The notes under the pieces: generated by a model | Told to the model about the DNA's origin: nothing | Databases searched by the model: none | What the model saw: the letters and a program-made list of their open reading frames with translations, nothing else | In this document: one piece after another, positions 8,803 to 17,779 of the stretch | Layout: the number at the start of each line of letters is the position of its first letter | How positions within the stretch are numbered: the stretch's first letter is position 1 | Assembly: GCA_027459785.1 (NCBI GenBank) | Contig: DAIDGU010000080.1 | Location: 32,857 to 96,856, forward strand | Reading direction: 5' to 3' | Source: Ktedonobacteria bacterium | Lineage (GTDB): Bacteria; Chloroflexota; Ktedonobacteria; Ktedonobacterales; JACDGC01 | Length of the DNA stretch: 64,000 bases | Program-made: the position numbers and the translations under genes

Positions 8803-9672
8803 GTGTGGGATGATCGCAATCGCGCGGATGAGCGCTTGTCGAAAGTGACCGACGGGCGGCAGGGGCCGGAGGCAGCGAGGCCGGACGATGCCGCGCCGCA
8901 GACGCTGCCTACCATACCGGCGATCCGCAGCGCGCACCTCACCACCGATCAACCGCACGCCCACCCAGCCGAGAAATCCCCGCCCCAGCGCGTCCCCAGC
9001 CGCGCCCTGACGCCCGCCCAGCAGGATGTGCAGCGCGACATGCGCGCCGTGCTGGCGGAGCCGGCGAACCCGCCACGTCCGCCGACCGGCACGCCGCCGA
9101 TGATCATCACCGGCGATGGCCGCGCCCCGTCGGTGCGTCCGGTGGTGGCGATCGGTGCGCCCCGTTCGCGGGCGATGCGCGTCACGTTCCTCTCCTTTGC
9201 CCTGTGCATCTTCCTGACGGTATTACTGGCTTCCACGCCACTCACCGCCGGCGCGACCGGCCAGGTCGGCAACTTCATCGCAGGTTCGAACGTCTGGCAA
9301 TATCCTACAGCGACGCCGACCGTCACGCCCACCCCCAGCCCTGCCCCCGCCACCGGCGGTGGCCCCGGCACCGGCGCGAATCCTGGTTCGGCGGCGATCA
9401 TCGCGGAGATTCAGGCGGTCTTCGGCGGCTATAGCGCCGGGGCGCTGGGCGTGGCGCGCTGCGAATCGGGCTACGATCCGAACGCCTGGAACGGCATCTC
9501 CATCATGGGTAGCCACGCCGAAGGCGTCTTCCAGATCCTCTATCCCAGCACATGGGATAACACCTCCTACGCCAGCTACAGCCCCTATAACGCCTGGGCT
9601 AACATCCACGCCGCTTACCAGATCTTCTCGCGCGACGGCTTTACCTGGCGCGAGTGGGAATGCCAACCGTAG
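8803..9672 (+). CDS. membrane-anchored lytic-transglycosylase-like protein
   Basis: 289 residues starting at GTG 8803, with GGAG seven bases upstream. Residues 1-120 are charged and Pro-rich, probably cytoplasmic. One transmembrane segment follows at about 125-147, then a Thr/Pro/Gly linker. The C-terminal domain (about 195-289) resembles SLT/RPF-like lysozyme folds: A-R-C-E-S-G-Y with a likely catalytic Glu221, N-A-W-N, G-V-F-Q-I and a W-x-x-Y/A-A helix end. These domains cleave peptidoglycan glycan strands. The topology places the domain outside the cell. No neighbour clarifies whether it works in growth, spore resuscitation or secretion. Confidence 0.75.
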   Translation: MWDDRNRADERLSKVTDGRQGPEAARPDDAAPQTLPTIPAIRSAHLTTDQPHAHPAEKSPPQRVPSRALTPAQQDVQRDMRAVLAEPANPPRPPTGTPPMIITGDGRAPSVRPVVAIGAPRSRAMRVTFLSFALCIFLTVLLASTPLTAGATGQVGNFIAGSNVWQYPTATPTVTPTPSPAPATGGGPGTGANPGSAAIIAEIQAVFGGYSAGALGVARCESGYDPNAWNGISIMGSHAEGVFQILYPSTWDNTSYASYSPYNAWANIHAAYQIFSRDGFTWREWECQP

Positions 9673-9799
9673 TTCGAGCGACGATCCAGGACGAACACTG
9701 ACCAAATGGTTCCCGCCGCGCTCAGCGCCGTGCGGGCTGGCATGCCCACAAGGGGTAGAGGCAACAAGCGACCACCAAGAGCCACAGGGCGAGGTGATC

Positions 9800-10032
9800 G
9801 CCAGGGACCGGGGCGACCACAAGGGTACGCCCCTACAGACGCGATGGCATGGTTAATTTGTAGGGCAGACATTCCCTGATCGTGGGGCGGACAGGAATGT
9901 CCGCCACCCCGTTCCCAATAAAGAAACGATCATCGGAGCATGATCATCTATATCTGGTGAGAACCCGCGTCGGCGGGTTTCGTGGCGTAGCCCTTAGGCG
10001 CGGTTTCAACCGCCCGCCGTCCCCCCCTCGCC
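9800..10032. repeat. repeat-rich intergenic region
   Basis: The 420-base space between the convergent transglycosylase and photolyase genes holds no gene. It has a GGGGCGACCACAAGGGTACG unit near 9809 (also near 52041) and a family A palindrome near 9892. A family D unit runs from about 9957 to 10020, with the AACCCGCGTCGGCGGGTT hairpin and GGCGCGGTTTCAACCGCCCG. Confidence 0.85.
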
Positions 10033-10091
10033 CGCCGTCCCCCGCCCGCTCGTCTCCACTGCCGGTTTCACCCGTCCGCCATCTCTTGCTT

Positions 10092-11555
10092 TTATGCTTT
10101 GGGGGCGGTGCGGGCGGCCTGGAAGAGCGCGAGGGCGCGCTGCCGCTGGGTGGCGTGGTCCACGATGGGGGGCGGATAGTCGGGGCAGAGCGCACTGCGT
10201 TCGGCGTTGCCCAACTGCCAGGGCGCGTGGATCGCGCGGGCCGGCACGCGCGCCAGTTCCGGCACCCAGCGGCGCACATAGTCGCCCTGGGCATCGAATT
10301 TTTCGCCCTGTGAGGTGGGATTGAAGATACGGAAATAGGGCTGAGGATCGGTCCCCGTTGAAGCCGACCACTGCCAGCCGCCGTTATTGCTGGCGACATC
10401 GTGGTCGATCAGCCGTTGCGCGAAATAGGTCTCGCCCAGTTGCCAGTTCAGCAGCAGATCCTTCACCAGGAACGAGGCGACGATCATGCGGGCGCGATTG
10501 TGCATCCAACCGGTCGTGGAGATCTGACGCATGGCGGCATCGACGATGGGATAGCCGGTGCGCCCCGCCGCCCAGGCGGCGAAGTGCGCTGCCTCGCCCT
10601 CCCAGGCCAGCGTGGCATACTGCGTTTGATAGGCGCTGCGCTCGGCATAGGGCGCGTGGTCGAGGATGTGGTGATAGAAGTCGCGCCAGGCCAGTTCCGT
10701 CACCCAGGCGCGGCAGCCGGCCCGCCCGTCGTCGTTGCAGCCGCGCGCCGCCCCCAGCGCCGCCAGATAGGCTGCTCGCGCGCTCAGCGTCCCCCAGGCC
10801 AGGTGCAGTGACAGGCGCGAGGTGCCATCCACCGCCGGCAGGTCGCGCTGCTGCTGGTAGCGCGCGATGGGTGCCTGGTTGGGATCGTCGCCCTGGCCGG
10901 TGAACGCTGCCAGCCGAGCCTGTGCCGCCTCCGTGCTGACGGCGAACGCTGGCAACCGCGCATCCGCCGCTTCGCCCGCCGCGCCGAACGCCGCTGCAAC
11001 GGTGCTGGGCAGGTCGCGCAGGGCGGGAACCAGCCGGAGCCGCGCCAGCGGCACCAGCACTTCCCCCGGCTCTTGCGCCCGTAGGTAAGCCAGCCATTGC
11101 TTGGCGAACGGCGTGAAGACGGTGTACGGGCCGCCGGTTTTGGTGCGCAGCGCGTCCGCCGGCACGATGGTGTCGTCGTCCAGCAGGTGCCACTGCGCGC
11201 CCAGCGCGGCCAGCGCCGTCGCCACCTGGGCATCGCGTGCCGCGAAGTATGCGCCCTGCTTGCGCAGCGCGAAGACGGCCCCCGCCCCCGTCGCGCGCAC
11301 CAGGTCGGGGATGATCCCTGCCGGATCACCGCGCCGGCAGATCAGGCGCGATCCCTGTGCCTGCAAGGCGGCATCCAGCGCGTGCAAGCCGCGCCACATG
11401 ACGGTGCGCGTCGCCGGCACATCCCCGCCCGGATTCGCCGCCGGATCGACGACGTAGACCGGCACTACCTGCGCGCCCGTCGCCAGCGCGGCGGCCAACC
11501 CAGCGTGATCCTCGATGCGCAGATCGCGCCGGAACCAATAGATGACGGTCTGCAT
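10092..11555 (-). CDS. phrB: deoxyribodipyrimidine photo-lyase (class I CPD photolyase)
   Basis: A 487-residue FAD flavoprotein that splits cyclobutane pyrimidine dimers using blue light. The N-terminal antenna-binding Rossmann domain starts I-Y-W-F-R-R-D-L-R. The C-terminal FAD domain has the family signatures T-G-Y-P-I-V-D-A-A-M-R, W-M-H-N-R-A-R-M, D-H-D-V-A-S-N-N-G-G-W-Q-W, and T-D-P-Q-P-Y-F-R-I-F-N-P. The length fits the family. GGGAGGG lies nine bases before the ATG. It is convergent with the upstream gene and not obviously in an operon. The antenna chromophore cannot be told from sequence. Confidence 0.95.
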   Translation of the reverse strand: MQTVIYWFRRDLRIEDHAGLAAALATGAQVVPVYVVDPAANPGGDVPATRTVMWRGLHALDAALQAQGSRLICRRGDPAGIIPDLVRATGAGAVFALRKQGAYFAARDAQVATALAALGAQWHLLDDDTIVPADALRTKTGGPYTVFTPFAKQWLAYLRAQEPGEVLVPLARLRLVPALRDLPSTVAAAFGAAGEAADARLPAFAVSTEAAQARLAAFTGQGDDPNQAPIARYQQQRDLPAVDGTSRLSLHLAWGTLSARAAYLAALGAARGCNDDGRAGCRAWVTELAWRDFYHHILDHAPYAERSAYQTQYATLAWEGEAAHFAAWAAGRTGYPIVDAAMRQISTTGWMHNRARMIVASFLVKDLLLNWQLGETYFAQRLIDHDVASNNGGWQWSASTGTDPQPYFRIFNPTSQGEKFDAQGDYVRRWVPELARVPARAIHAPWQLGNAERSALCPDYPPPIVDHATQRQRALALFQAARTAPKA

Positions 11556-11693
11556 CGCCGCTCGCCCTCCCGCGACATCCGCTTTCAGGAACCATGTGCT
11601 ACACCACAGCCGGTAAACAGTATTATTAGCCCGCTATGGTGTGCAAGAGTGAGACGCCTGGCGCAGGGGGGATGGGTCATTGGCGTGCGGTGC

Positions 11694-13139
11694 TTAGGGC
11701 AGCGTCGCGGTGTTGAAGACCGTCACCGTCTCTGCCGTCTGGTCGATCACCGCCAGGAATGTGCCATTCATTACGGTTGTGGTTTGCGGCGCAGTGGCTA
11801 GCTGCTCCAACTGGTGTTTCAGCAGATCGTAGGCCAGGCTGTAATGGCAGGGATTGCCACTGCCGCCCGCCGTGGGACACGCGAAATCGGTGATGCTCAA
11901 CACGACGAGGCGGTCATTGGCCGCTTTGATATCACCCTCGCCGGGAATGCTGGTCAGCGGCGACGGCACGTTCGTCGGCGTCATCACGTGCGGTATTTCC
12001 AGCAAACTACTCGTGTTATTGTTGCCGCCGGTGCCGAGCAACGTGTACAATGTGTCGCCGCTCAGCAAGCCACCGAAGGTCGTGTTGGTGTTGCCTAACG
12101 GAGTTTCCGTCGCGTCGGTGTTGTTCTGAATGTCGTGGACGTGGTAAACCTGGTTGCTGTCGGTATACAGCAGGTATGGCCAACTGAAGGAGTAGAAATT
12201 GAAGGCTCCGCTGGTGCCGGGGACGGCGGTTTCCGTTCCTGTCGCCAGGTTAACGGCGAATAAACGGGTATCGGCGCTCAACGATTTTCGCGCGTAGACC
12301 ACACCGTCGTGGATGCCATAGCTGAAAAAGGTCAGCGATGGATCGGTGACGAGGTGCAGCTTGCCGGTTTGTGTGTCGTAATAGAAGGGCGCGGTGCCGC
12401 TTGCACCTTCGGTGATGCCGTTGCTGCCGACGTAATAGCGTCCGTCGGTGAGGCAACAGGCCGGCGGCGTATTCCCTTTGTAGGTGCCGTTGACGGGCGA
12501 TTCATCGAAGGCGGTGAAGGCGTGAGTGGTCACATCCAGCCAGCCAACATCGTAGTTCTGCTTGTCGGACGAAAGGCGATAGCCCAGCAGGCGTTGCCCA
12601 TCCGGCGTGATGCCGCCAACCTGGAAGGTGCCGAGGTTGAACGCGGCGACGGCGGCGCTGGCGGGGATGACGGGCAGGCCGTTGAAGGTGACGGGCGTAC
12701 TGGTGGCGGGCGGCGAGGGCTTGGGGTGCGGCGTGAAGGCCGAGGTCGTCGCTGTCGGGCCGGCGGTGCCAGGCGTCGGGGTGGTCGGGCCGTGGTTGCG
12801 CAGCAGCGCGGCGAAAAGCACGACGAGGATGAGGACGCTGAGCGCGGCGAGGGTGCCGCCGATGATGTTGCGACGCGCAGTGGGCATGGGGATGCGTTCC
12901 TTTCGCAGCACCAGGGGCTGGATCGCGGGCCAGACGCTCCCTGGTTCCAGATCGCGCTGGCGGCGCAGCGCGAGGCCGACACGATTGAAAGCGTCAATGT
13001 GCGCCTGGCAGGCGGCGCAGGTGGGGATGTGGGCGCGGAGGTGTTGCGTTGCGGCGGGCGACAGGGCTTCATCGCGTAGCGCGGCCAGCGTGGCGGGCGT
13101 GATGCCCAGCGTGCAGGTGGTGTCAGTGGGATCGGTCAT
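11694..13139 (-). CDS. membrane anti-sigma factor with zinc finger and extracytoplasmic propeller-like domain
   Basis: 481 residues. An N-terminal zf-HC2-type motif (H-L-R-A-H...C-A-A-C near residues 33-45) is typical of anti-sigma factors that hold an ECF sigma factor. A transmembrane helix lies at about 92-113, then a Thr/Pro-rich stalk. The extracellular part of more than 300 residues has repeated beta-strand units resembling a propeller. The start codon overlaps the stop of the sigma gene (ATGA), so the two are translationally coupled. The inference is that the outer domain senses a signal and the inner zinc finger releases the sigma factor. Confidence 0.83.
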   Translation of the reverse strand: MTDPTDTTCTLGITPATLAALRDEALSPAATQHLRAHIPTCAACQAHIDAFNRVGLALRRQRDLEPGSVWPAIQPLVLRKERIPMPTARRNIIGGTLAALSVLILVVLFAALLRNHGPTTPTPGTAGPTATTSAFTPHPKPSPPATSTPVTFNGLPVIPASAAVAAFNLGTFQVGGITPDGQRLLGYRLSSDKQNYDVGWLDVTTHAFTAFDESPVNGTYKGNTPPACCLTDGRYYVGSNGITEGASGTAPFYYDTQTGKLHLVTDPSLTFFSYGIHDGVVYARKSLSADTRLFAVNLATGTETAVPGTSGAFNFYSFSWPYLLYTDSNQVYHVHDIQNNTDATETPLGNTNTTFGGLLSGDTLYTLLGTGGNNNTSSLLEIPHVMTPTNVPSPLTSIPGEGDIKAANDRLVVLSITDFACPTAGGSGNPCHYSLAYDLLKHQLEQLATAPQTTTVMNGTFLAVIDQTAETVTVFNTATLP

Positions 13140-13765
13140 GGCTGGCCCTCCTCGCGCTCATAGATGGCGCGGAATTGCTCGCGGGCGCGGTAGAGGGCTG
13201 TTTTCACGGCGTCGCGCGACATGCCCATGATGCCGGCGATGTCGTCAATGCCCAGGCCGTAGAGTTCGCGCAAAACGAGCATGGCGCGGGCGCGCGGGGG
13301 CAGCGCTTGCAGCGTCAGGCGCACCATCTCGCTTTCCACCACGCGGCGCGCGGGATCGCTCGCCAGCGGCGCGTTCGCCTCGTCCAGCGGGATCGCCGCG
13401 CCGACGGGAGCCTGGCGGCGGGTGCGCAACGTCAGCGCCAGGTTCGTCGCCACGCGCAAAAGCCATGCGCGCGGATTCTCATAGTCGCGGATCTTGGCGA
13501 AGTGTTCCCAGGCGCGCAAAAAGGTCTCCTGGCTCAGATCCCGCGCGGACTGCTCCTCGCCGGTCATGCGCCAGAGGTAATTGAGGATGAGGCGCTCGTA
13601 TTGATGAACGAAGCCTTCGAAGGCGGCGACCTCGTCGCCAGGCTGGGCGCGCGGTTGCTCACGCCCTGCCGCCGCGCCAGCGCCGATCTCCGCCAGGATG
13701 AAGCGCCAGCGCCAACGACGCGGCCTATGGGGTAGCCTGCCCGCCATCCAGGGTGCGATTGCCAT
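13136..13765 (-). CDS. ECF-type RNA polymerase sigma factor
   Basis: 209 residues. Region 2 spans about 53-90 with R-D-L-S-Q-E-T-F-L-R-A-W, the classical sigma70 r2 signature. Region 4 spans about 155-200 with L-P-P-R-A-R-A-M and a helix-turn-helix (I-A-G-I-M-G-M-S-R-D-A-V-K-T-A-L-Y-R-A-R). The N-terminal 40 residues are Arg/Trp-rich and unusual; an internal start is possible. The ATG at 13765 is supported by GAGGAGGT eight bases upstream. It forms an operon with the overlapping anti-sigma gene and probably autoregulates the pair. Confidence 0.92.
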   Translation of the reverse strand: MAIAPWMAGRLPHRPRRWRWRFILAEIGAGAAAGREQPRAQPGDEVAAFEGFVHQYERLILNYLWRMTGEEQSARDLSQETFLRAWEHFAKIRDYENPRAWLLRVATNLALTLRTRRQAPVGAAIPLDEANAPLASDPARRVVESEMVRLTLQALPPRARAMLVLRELYGLGIDDIAGIMGMSRDAVKTALYRAREQFRAIYEREEGQP

Positions 13766-13840
13766 GCTGCCATACCTCCTCGCGGTCGGAGCCGCTCATG
13801 AGATAGACACTGGCGAAGTGGACAAAGGTAACGGTGGCCT

Positions 13841-13886
13841 TACCCCCTCTCCATCAGCGATGGGGAGGGGGCCGGGGGTGGGGCCG
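13841..13886. repeat. family C palindromic repeat
   Basis: ACCCCCTCTCCATCAGCGAT followed by the complementary GGGGAGGGGG and a G-rich tail. Its edge touches the stop codon of the next minus-strand gene. Confidence 0.9.
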
Positions 13887-13887
13887 T

Positions 13888-14163
13888 CTACCCAGCGTGT
13901 TCGCCGCGCAGGATCTCGCGCAGGGCGGCAGCGCGCCCGCGATACCATTGCGGCGGATAGAGGGGGCGGTCCAGCAGGGGCAGCGTGTCGTTGCGCGGGG
14001 CGGCGGCGGAATGTTCCAGCCAGAAGATCTCGCGCACGATGCGCCGTTCCGGCACACGCCAGCCGCGCCGCTGCGCCTCCGCGTGCATGCGCAGCATATC
14101 AAAATAGCCGGCCTGGTAAGCCGGATCGTCGGCTTCGTCGGTATGAATGGGGTCTTCGGTCAT
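13888..14163 (-). CDS. hypothetical protein
   Basis: About 91 residues from an ATG at 14163 (M-T-E-D-P-I-H). The product is charged, contains a D-P-A-Y-Q-A-G-Y-F-D-M-L motif and several Trp and Arg residues, and has no membrane segment or recognised domain. The frame stays open to 14250, but the extra stretch is translated intergenic DNA next to a family C repeat. The codon use matches the neighbours, so it is probably a real gene. Function unknown. Confidence 0.5.
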   Translation of the reverse strand: MTEDPIHTDEADDPAYQAGYFDMLRMHAEAQRRGWRVPERRIVREIFWLEHSAAAPRNDTLPLLDRPLYPPQWYRGRAAALREILRGEHAG

Positions 14164-14246
14164 CGTCGTCGCCTCGTCGCATAGAGGATTGTCGTCATTC
14201 CATACGATACCAAAAAAACACTGGCCCATGCACGGCCCCGGCGGCC

Positions 14247-14392
14247 CCACCCCCCGGCCCCCTCCCCATCTCCGATGGAGAGGGGGTGATCAACCTTGCA
14301 GGCTGATCGGCAAGATTCGCGCGATCACGCTCCACTGTCTGATCTCCCCTCTCCATCCGCCGATGGGGAGGGGCTGGGGGTGGGGCCACCTG
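14247..14392. repeat. two family C palindromic repeats
   Basis: Units at about 14247-14290 and 14343-14391, in opposite orientation, separated by about 50 bases. Each carries the CCCCTCCCCATC / GATGGAGAGGGG hairpin. They lie between the hypothetical gene and selD, and no promoter was recognised between them. Confidence 0.9.
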
Positions 14393-14439
14393 TGCTACAA
14401 TACAGACACAACAGACACCGCCGGAAAGGAGGGGACGAG

Positions 14440-15522
14440 ATGAGCATTGGCCGGCAGATTCGCCTGACATCGCTGGCAAGCTGCGCCGGTTGAGCGGCCA
14501 AGATGGGTGCTGACACCCTGGCGCACGTGCTGCGTCCCCTCACCGCGACCTTCGGCGCACACGCCACGCCTGACCTGCTCGTCGGGCTGGGCGCGGCGGA
14601 TGATGCCGCCGTCTATCGCCTCAACGCCGACCAGGCGCTCGTCGCCACGGTGGATTTCTTCCCGCCGGTGGTGGACGATCCGGCGACGTATGGCGCGATT
14701 GCCGTCACCAACGCCCTCAGCGACATCTACGCGATGGGCGGTCGCCCGCTGCTGGCCCTGAATATCGTCGCCTTCCCTGATGACCTGGACCCAGACATCC
14801 TGACGGCGATCCTGCGTGGCGGCGCGGAACAGGCGGCGCGGGCTGGCGTGGTCATTGCGGGCGGGCATACCGTCACCGATGACGAGCCAAAGTATGGGCT
14901 GGCCGCCATCGGCTTCGTCCATCCCGCGCAGATCATTACCAAGGGCGGCGCGCAGCCGGGCGACGCGATCATCCTGACCAAGCCCATCGGCACCGGCATC
15001 ATCACCACCGCGCTCAAGCAGGATCGCATCGATGAAGCGAGCGCGGCCTACACCGCCGCTGTGACGAGTATGACCACCTTCAACGCCGGCGCATTAGAGA
15101 CCGTGCGGGAGGTCGAGCTGGCAGGCGGTGCTGTGGCGATCCATGCGGGGACGGACATCACCGGCTTTGGGCTGCTGGGGCATCTGTGGGAGATGCTCAG
15201 CGCCAGTGATCCGCCGCTGGGGGCGCGGCTGCGCCTGGCGGATGTGCCGCTGTTGCCGGGGGCGCGTGATCTCGCAGCGGCGGGCATTGCGCCGGGCGGC
15301 ACGGCGCGCAACCTGGCGGCGGTCGCGCCGCACGTGGCCTGGGACGCCGCGCTCACGGCGACCGACCGGGCGCTGCTGGCTGATCCGCAGACTGCTGGCG
15401 GGCTGGCGCTGGCCGTGCCGGGCGCGGCGGCGGCGCTTGTGGTGGCGGCGCTGGCACAGGCGGGCATCACGGCCTGGCATATCGCCGATATCACCGATTC
15501 CGGCATGATCGAGGTGGCATGA
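14440..15522 (+). CDS. selD: selenide, water dikinase (SelD) with an in-frame TGA selenocysteine codon
   Basis: SelD makes selenophosphate from selenide and ATP, the selenium donor for selenocysteine and selenouridine. ATG 14440 has GGAGG seven bases upstream. The frame runs M-S-I-G-R-Q-I-R-L-T-S-L-A-S-C-A-G, then TGA at 14491-14493, then A-A-K-M-G-A and on without interruption to 15522. The TGA falls exactly where SelD has its catalytic Cys or Sec, three residues before the essential Lys (U-x-x-K, residues 18 and 21). The rest matches SelD: V-D-F-F, N-A-L-S-D-I-Y-A-M-G-G, G-G-H-T-V, and a D-P-Q-T-A-G-G motif at the end. Reading from ATG 14503 alone would drop the active site. It is 3 bases ahead of rnc, so probably cotranscribed. 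Confidence 0.92.
14491..14522 (+). promoter_or_regulatory. selenocysteine UGA with putative bacterial SECIS hairpin
   Basis: Immediately after the TGA, GCCA (14497-14500) pairs with TGGC (14519-14522) and GGGT (14505-14508) pairs with ACCC (14515-14518). They enclose a GCTGAC loop that begins with G. The loop lies about 15 bases past the UGA, a reasonable distance for a bacterial SECIS element. Pairing was judged by eye. Confidence 0.6.
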
Positions 15523-15525
15523 ACG

Positions 15526-16290
15526 ATGGCGCAGGAGCAAGATACTACGGCCCTCGAAGCCGCCATCGGCCACACATTCGTTGACCGCACGCTGCTGCGG
15601 CTGGCGCTGACCCACCGTTCCACCGTGGCGGAGGCGCAGGGCCGGCGCGGCAAAGGACGCGTGGCTGGTGATACTACCCCGCCGGCCACCAACGAGCGGC
15701 TGGAATTCTTGGGCGACGCGATCCTGGCCTACGTGACGGCGGACTACCTTTTTCGCACGTATCCGCACTTGCTGGAAGGCGAATTGACGGCGGCACGGGC
15801 CGCACTGGTGAAAGCGCCCACTTTGGCCGACTTCGCGCGGCGGCTGAACCTGGGGCCGCTGCTGATCATGGGCAAGGGCGAGGAGATGACCGGCGGGCGC
15901 GACCGCGCACCGCTGCTGGCAGCGGCTTTCGAGGCGGTGCTAGGCGCGCTGGCGCTGGATGGCGGCTTCGCGGTGGCGGCGCAGTTCGTGCTGGGCTTGA
16001 TCATCCCCGAAGCGACGGCGGTGGTGTCGCAACGCCGCTTCAAAGATGCCAAAACGATCTTCCAGGAACTGGTGCAGGGACGGTTGGCGCAGACACCGAC
16101 CTACCATCTGGTCAATACCGAGGGGCCGGCGCACCAGCGCACCTTCACCGTCGAGGTGCGCATCGGCGATGTGGTCGCGGGCCACGGCAGCGGCCCCAGC
16201 AAGCAGCGCGCCGAACTCGCCGCCGCCCACGATGCGCTCAGCCAGGAAGGCTGGCAGGTGGACGAGGCGACAGCAGAAGAGGATGCATAA
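15526..16290 (+). CDS. rnc: ribonuclease III
   Basis: 254-residue double-strand-specific endoribonuclease for rRNA and mRNA processing. The catalytic domain carries N-E-R-L-E-F-L-G-D-A (about 56-65), the RNase III signature. The second acidic motif reads L-A-A-A-F-E-A-V near 131-138. The C-terminal dsRNA-binding domain spans about 180-250 with P-T-Y...G-P-A-H-Q-R-T-F and a final A-A-A-H-D-A-L helix. Two oddities: an insertion of about ten residues before the signature, and Ala where most family members have the metal-binding Asp three residues before the catalytic Glu. It starts 3 bases after selD. Confidence 0.93.
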   Translation: MAQEQDTTALEAAIGHTFVDRTLLRLALTHRSTVAEAQGRRGKGRVAGDTTPPATNERLEFLGDAILAYVTADYLFRTYPHLLEGELTAARAALVKAPTLADFARRLNLGPLLIMGKGEEMTGGRDRAPLLAAAFEAVLGALALDGGFAVAAQFVLGLIIPEATAVVSQRRFKDAKTIFQELVQGRLAQTPTYHLVNTEGPAHQRTFTVEVRIGDVVAGHGSGPSKQRAELAAAHDALSQEGWQVDEATAEEDA

Positions 16291-16400
16291 CCGCATTATC
16301 CATGGCCTAGCACGATCTCCTGTCTTCGGCTGGCCCCCGCCCCGCGATCACGTTCACTTTTGGCTGACCATTCTGCCGGCTGTTGCGCCAAGCGACCACA

Positions 16401-17675
16401 CTACACCCCTTGGCCGCCGATGTCCGTGCGGTAGCGCGTGCCGGCAGCGTGGAGGCGCGCGATGTTGGTATAGGCGCGCTCCCGCGCGGTGGCACGGTCG
16501 GGGCCGAGGCCGACGACGGTGAGGATGCGCCCGCCATTCGTCACCAGCTGCTCGCCGTGCTGCCGCGTGCCGCCCTGGAAGACCAGCACGTCAGCAGCGA
16601 TATCCGCGAAGCCGGTGATGGGGACATCCTTTGAGCCGGCGGCGGGGTAGGTTGCCGCCGCCAGGACGACGCCACAGGCCGCGCCCGCGCGCCACCGCAC
16701 GGGCGGCTGCGCCGCCAGCCGGCCTTCGGTTGCCGCCAGGCAGAGATCCAGGAAAGACGAGTCCAGCAGGGGCAAGATGACCTGCGCTTCGGGATCGCCG
16801 AAACGGGCGTTGAATTCGATGACGCGTGGCCCAGCGGGCGTGATCATCAGGCCAGCATAGAGGAAGCCGGTGAAGGGGACGCCCTCCGCCGCCATGCCCG
16901 CCACCGTGGGCGCGATGATCGTTTGTTCGATCTCTCCCAGCGTCGCCGCCGGCAGCCAGTCCGCTGGCGCGTAGGCACCCATGCCGCCGGTGTTCGGCCC
17001 CTGGTCGCCGTCCAGGGCGCGCTTGTGATCGCAGGCCGTCCCCAGCAGGCGATAGCTGGTGCCGTCGCACAGCGCGAAAACGGAGACCTCGCGCCCTGTC
17101 ATGAAGCCTTCCACCAGCACGCGCGCGCCCGCCGCGCCGAAACGGCCATCGGCGATCATCTCGCGCAACGTTGTCGCTGCCGTGGCCGCGTCTGGTGCGA
17201 TGACCACGCCTTTGCCCGCCGCCAGCCCGTCGGCCTTCACCGCGACGGGATAGGTCGCCGTTGGCGCGTGCAGGTCGCGCAGCGCCACATCCAAGGTCGC
17301 GGCGGTGACGACGCGGGCGGGGGCGGTGGGGATGCCGTGGCGCAGCATGAACTCTTTCGCCCACACCTTGCTGCTTTCGATGCGCGCCGCCGCCGCCGTC
17401 GGCCCCAGGCAACGCAAACCGCGCGCCTGGAAGGCATCCACGATGCCGCCGCCCAGCGGATCGTCCGGCCCGACTACGGTGAGATCGATGGCGTTGGCAG
17501 CGGCCCATGCCGCGCAGCCAGCATAATCCAGCGGATCGCCGGCGATATGCGCCGCGATGTCTGTCGTGCCGCCGTTACCGGGCAGGCAAGCGAGATAGGT
17601 GACGGCGGGAGATTGGCGGAGCGCCCAGCACAGGGCGTGTTCCCGCGCGCCGGAGCCGATAACGAGCACGCGCAT
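16401..17675 (-). CDS. purD: phosphoribosylamine-glycine ligase
   Basis: GARS catalyses the second step of purine synthesis, ATP-dependent ligation of glycine to phosphoribosylamine. The 424-residue product starts V-L-V-I-G-S-G-A-R-E-H-A-L, the N-terminal signature. An ATP-grasp fold follows with P-V-A-V-K-A-D-G-L-A-A-G-K-G-V, and G-D-Q-G-P-N-T-G-G-M-G-A and R-F-G-D-P-E-A-Q-V complete the family pattern. The length is typical for the monofunctional enzyme. No other pur gene is nearby. The preceding 110-base gap holds nothing recognisable. Confidence 0.96.
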   Translation of the reverse strand: MRVLVIGSGAREHALCWALRQSPAVTYLACLPGNGGTTDIAAHIAGDPLDYAGCAAWAAANAIDLTVVGPDDPLGGGIVDAFQARGLRCLGPTAAAARIESSKVWAKEFMLRHGIPTAPARVVTAATLDVALRDLHAPTATYPVAVKADGLAAGKGVVIAPDAATAATTLREMIADGRFGAAGARVLVEGFMTGREVSVFALCDGTSYRLLGTACDHKRALDGDQGPNTGGMGAYAPADWLPAATLGEIEQTIIAPTVAGMAAEGVPFTGFLYAGLMITPAGPRVIEFNARFGDPEAQVILPLLDSSFLDLCLAATEGRLAAQPPVRWRAGAACGVVLAAATYPAAGSKDVPITGFADIAADVLVFQGGTRQHGEQLVTNGGRILTVVGLGPDRATARERAYTNIARLHAAGTRYRTDIGGQGV

Positions 17676-17695
17676 AGCGTAAAGTCCTTTGTTTC

Positions 17696-17724
17696 TTGCG
17701 TGATGATGACAGATACGTTATACT
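17696..17724 (+). promoter_or_regulatory. sigma70-like promoter before the small membrane protein gene
   Basis: TTGCGT (17696-17701), a 17-base spacer and TATACT (17719-17724) lie 55 bases before the ATG at 17780, in the gap shared with the divergent purD. Confidence 0.6.
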
Positions 17725-17779
17725 GCCTATAAAGCATATCCCATGACGGCATCTTTATGTGCAGGAGAACTTCATCATT

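Noticed and set aside
14503..15522. SelD starting at ATG 14503
   Set aside because: This start would remove the active-site residues and has no ribosome-binding site. The TGA-containing frame from 14440 has both.
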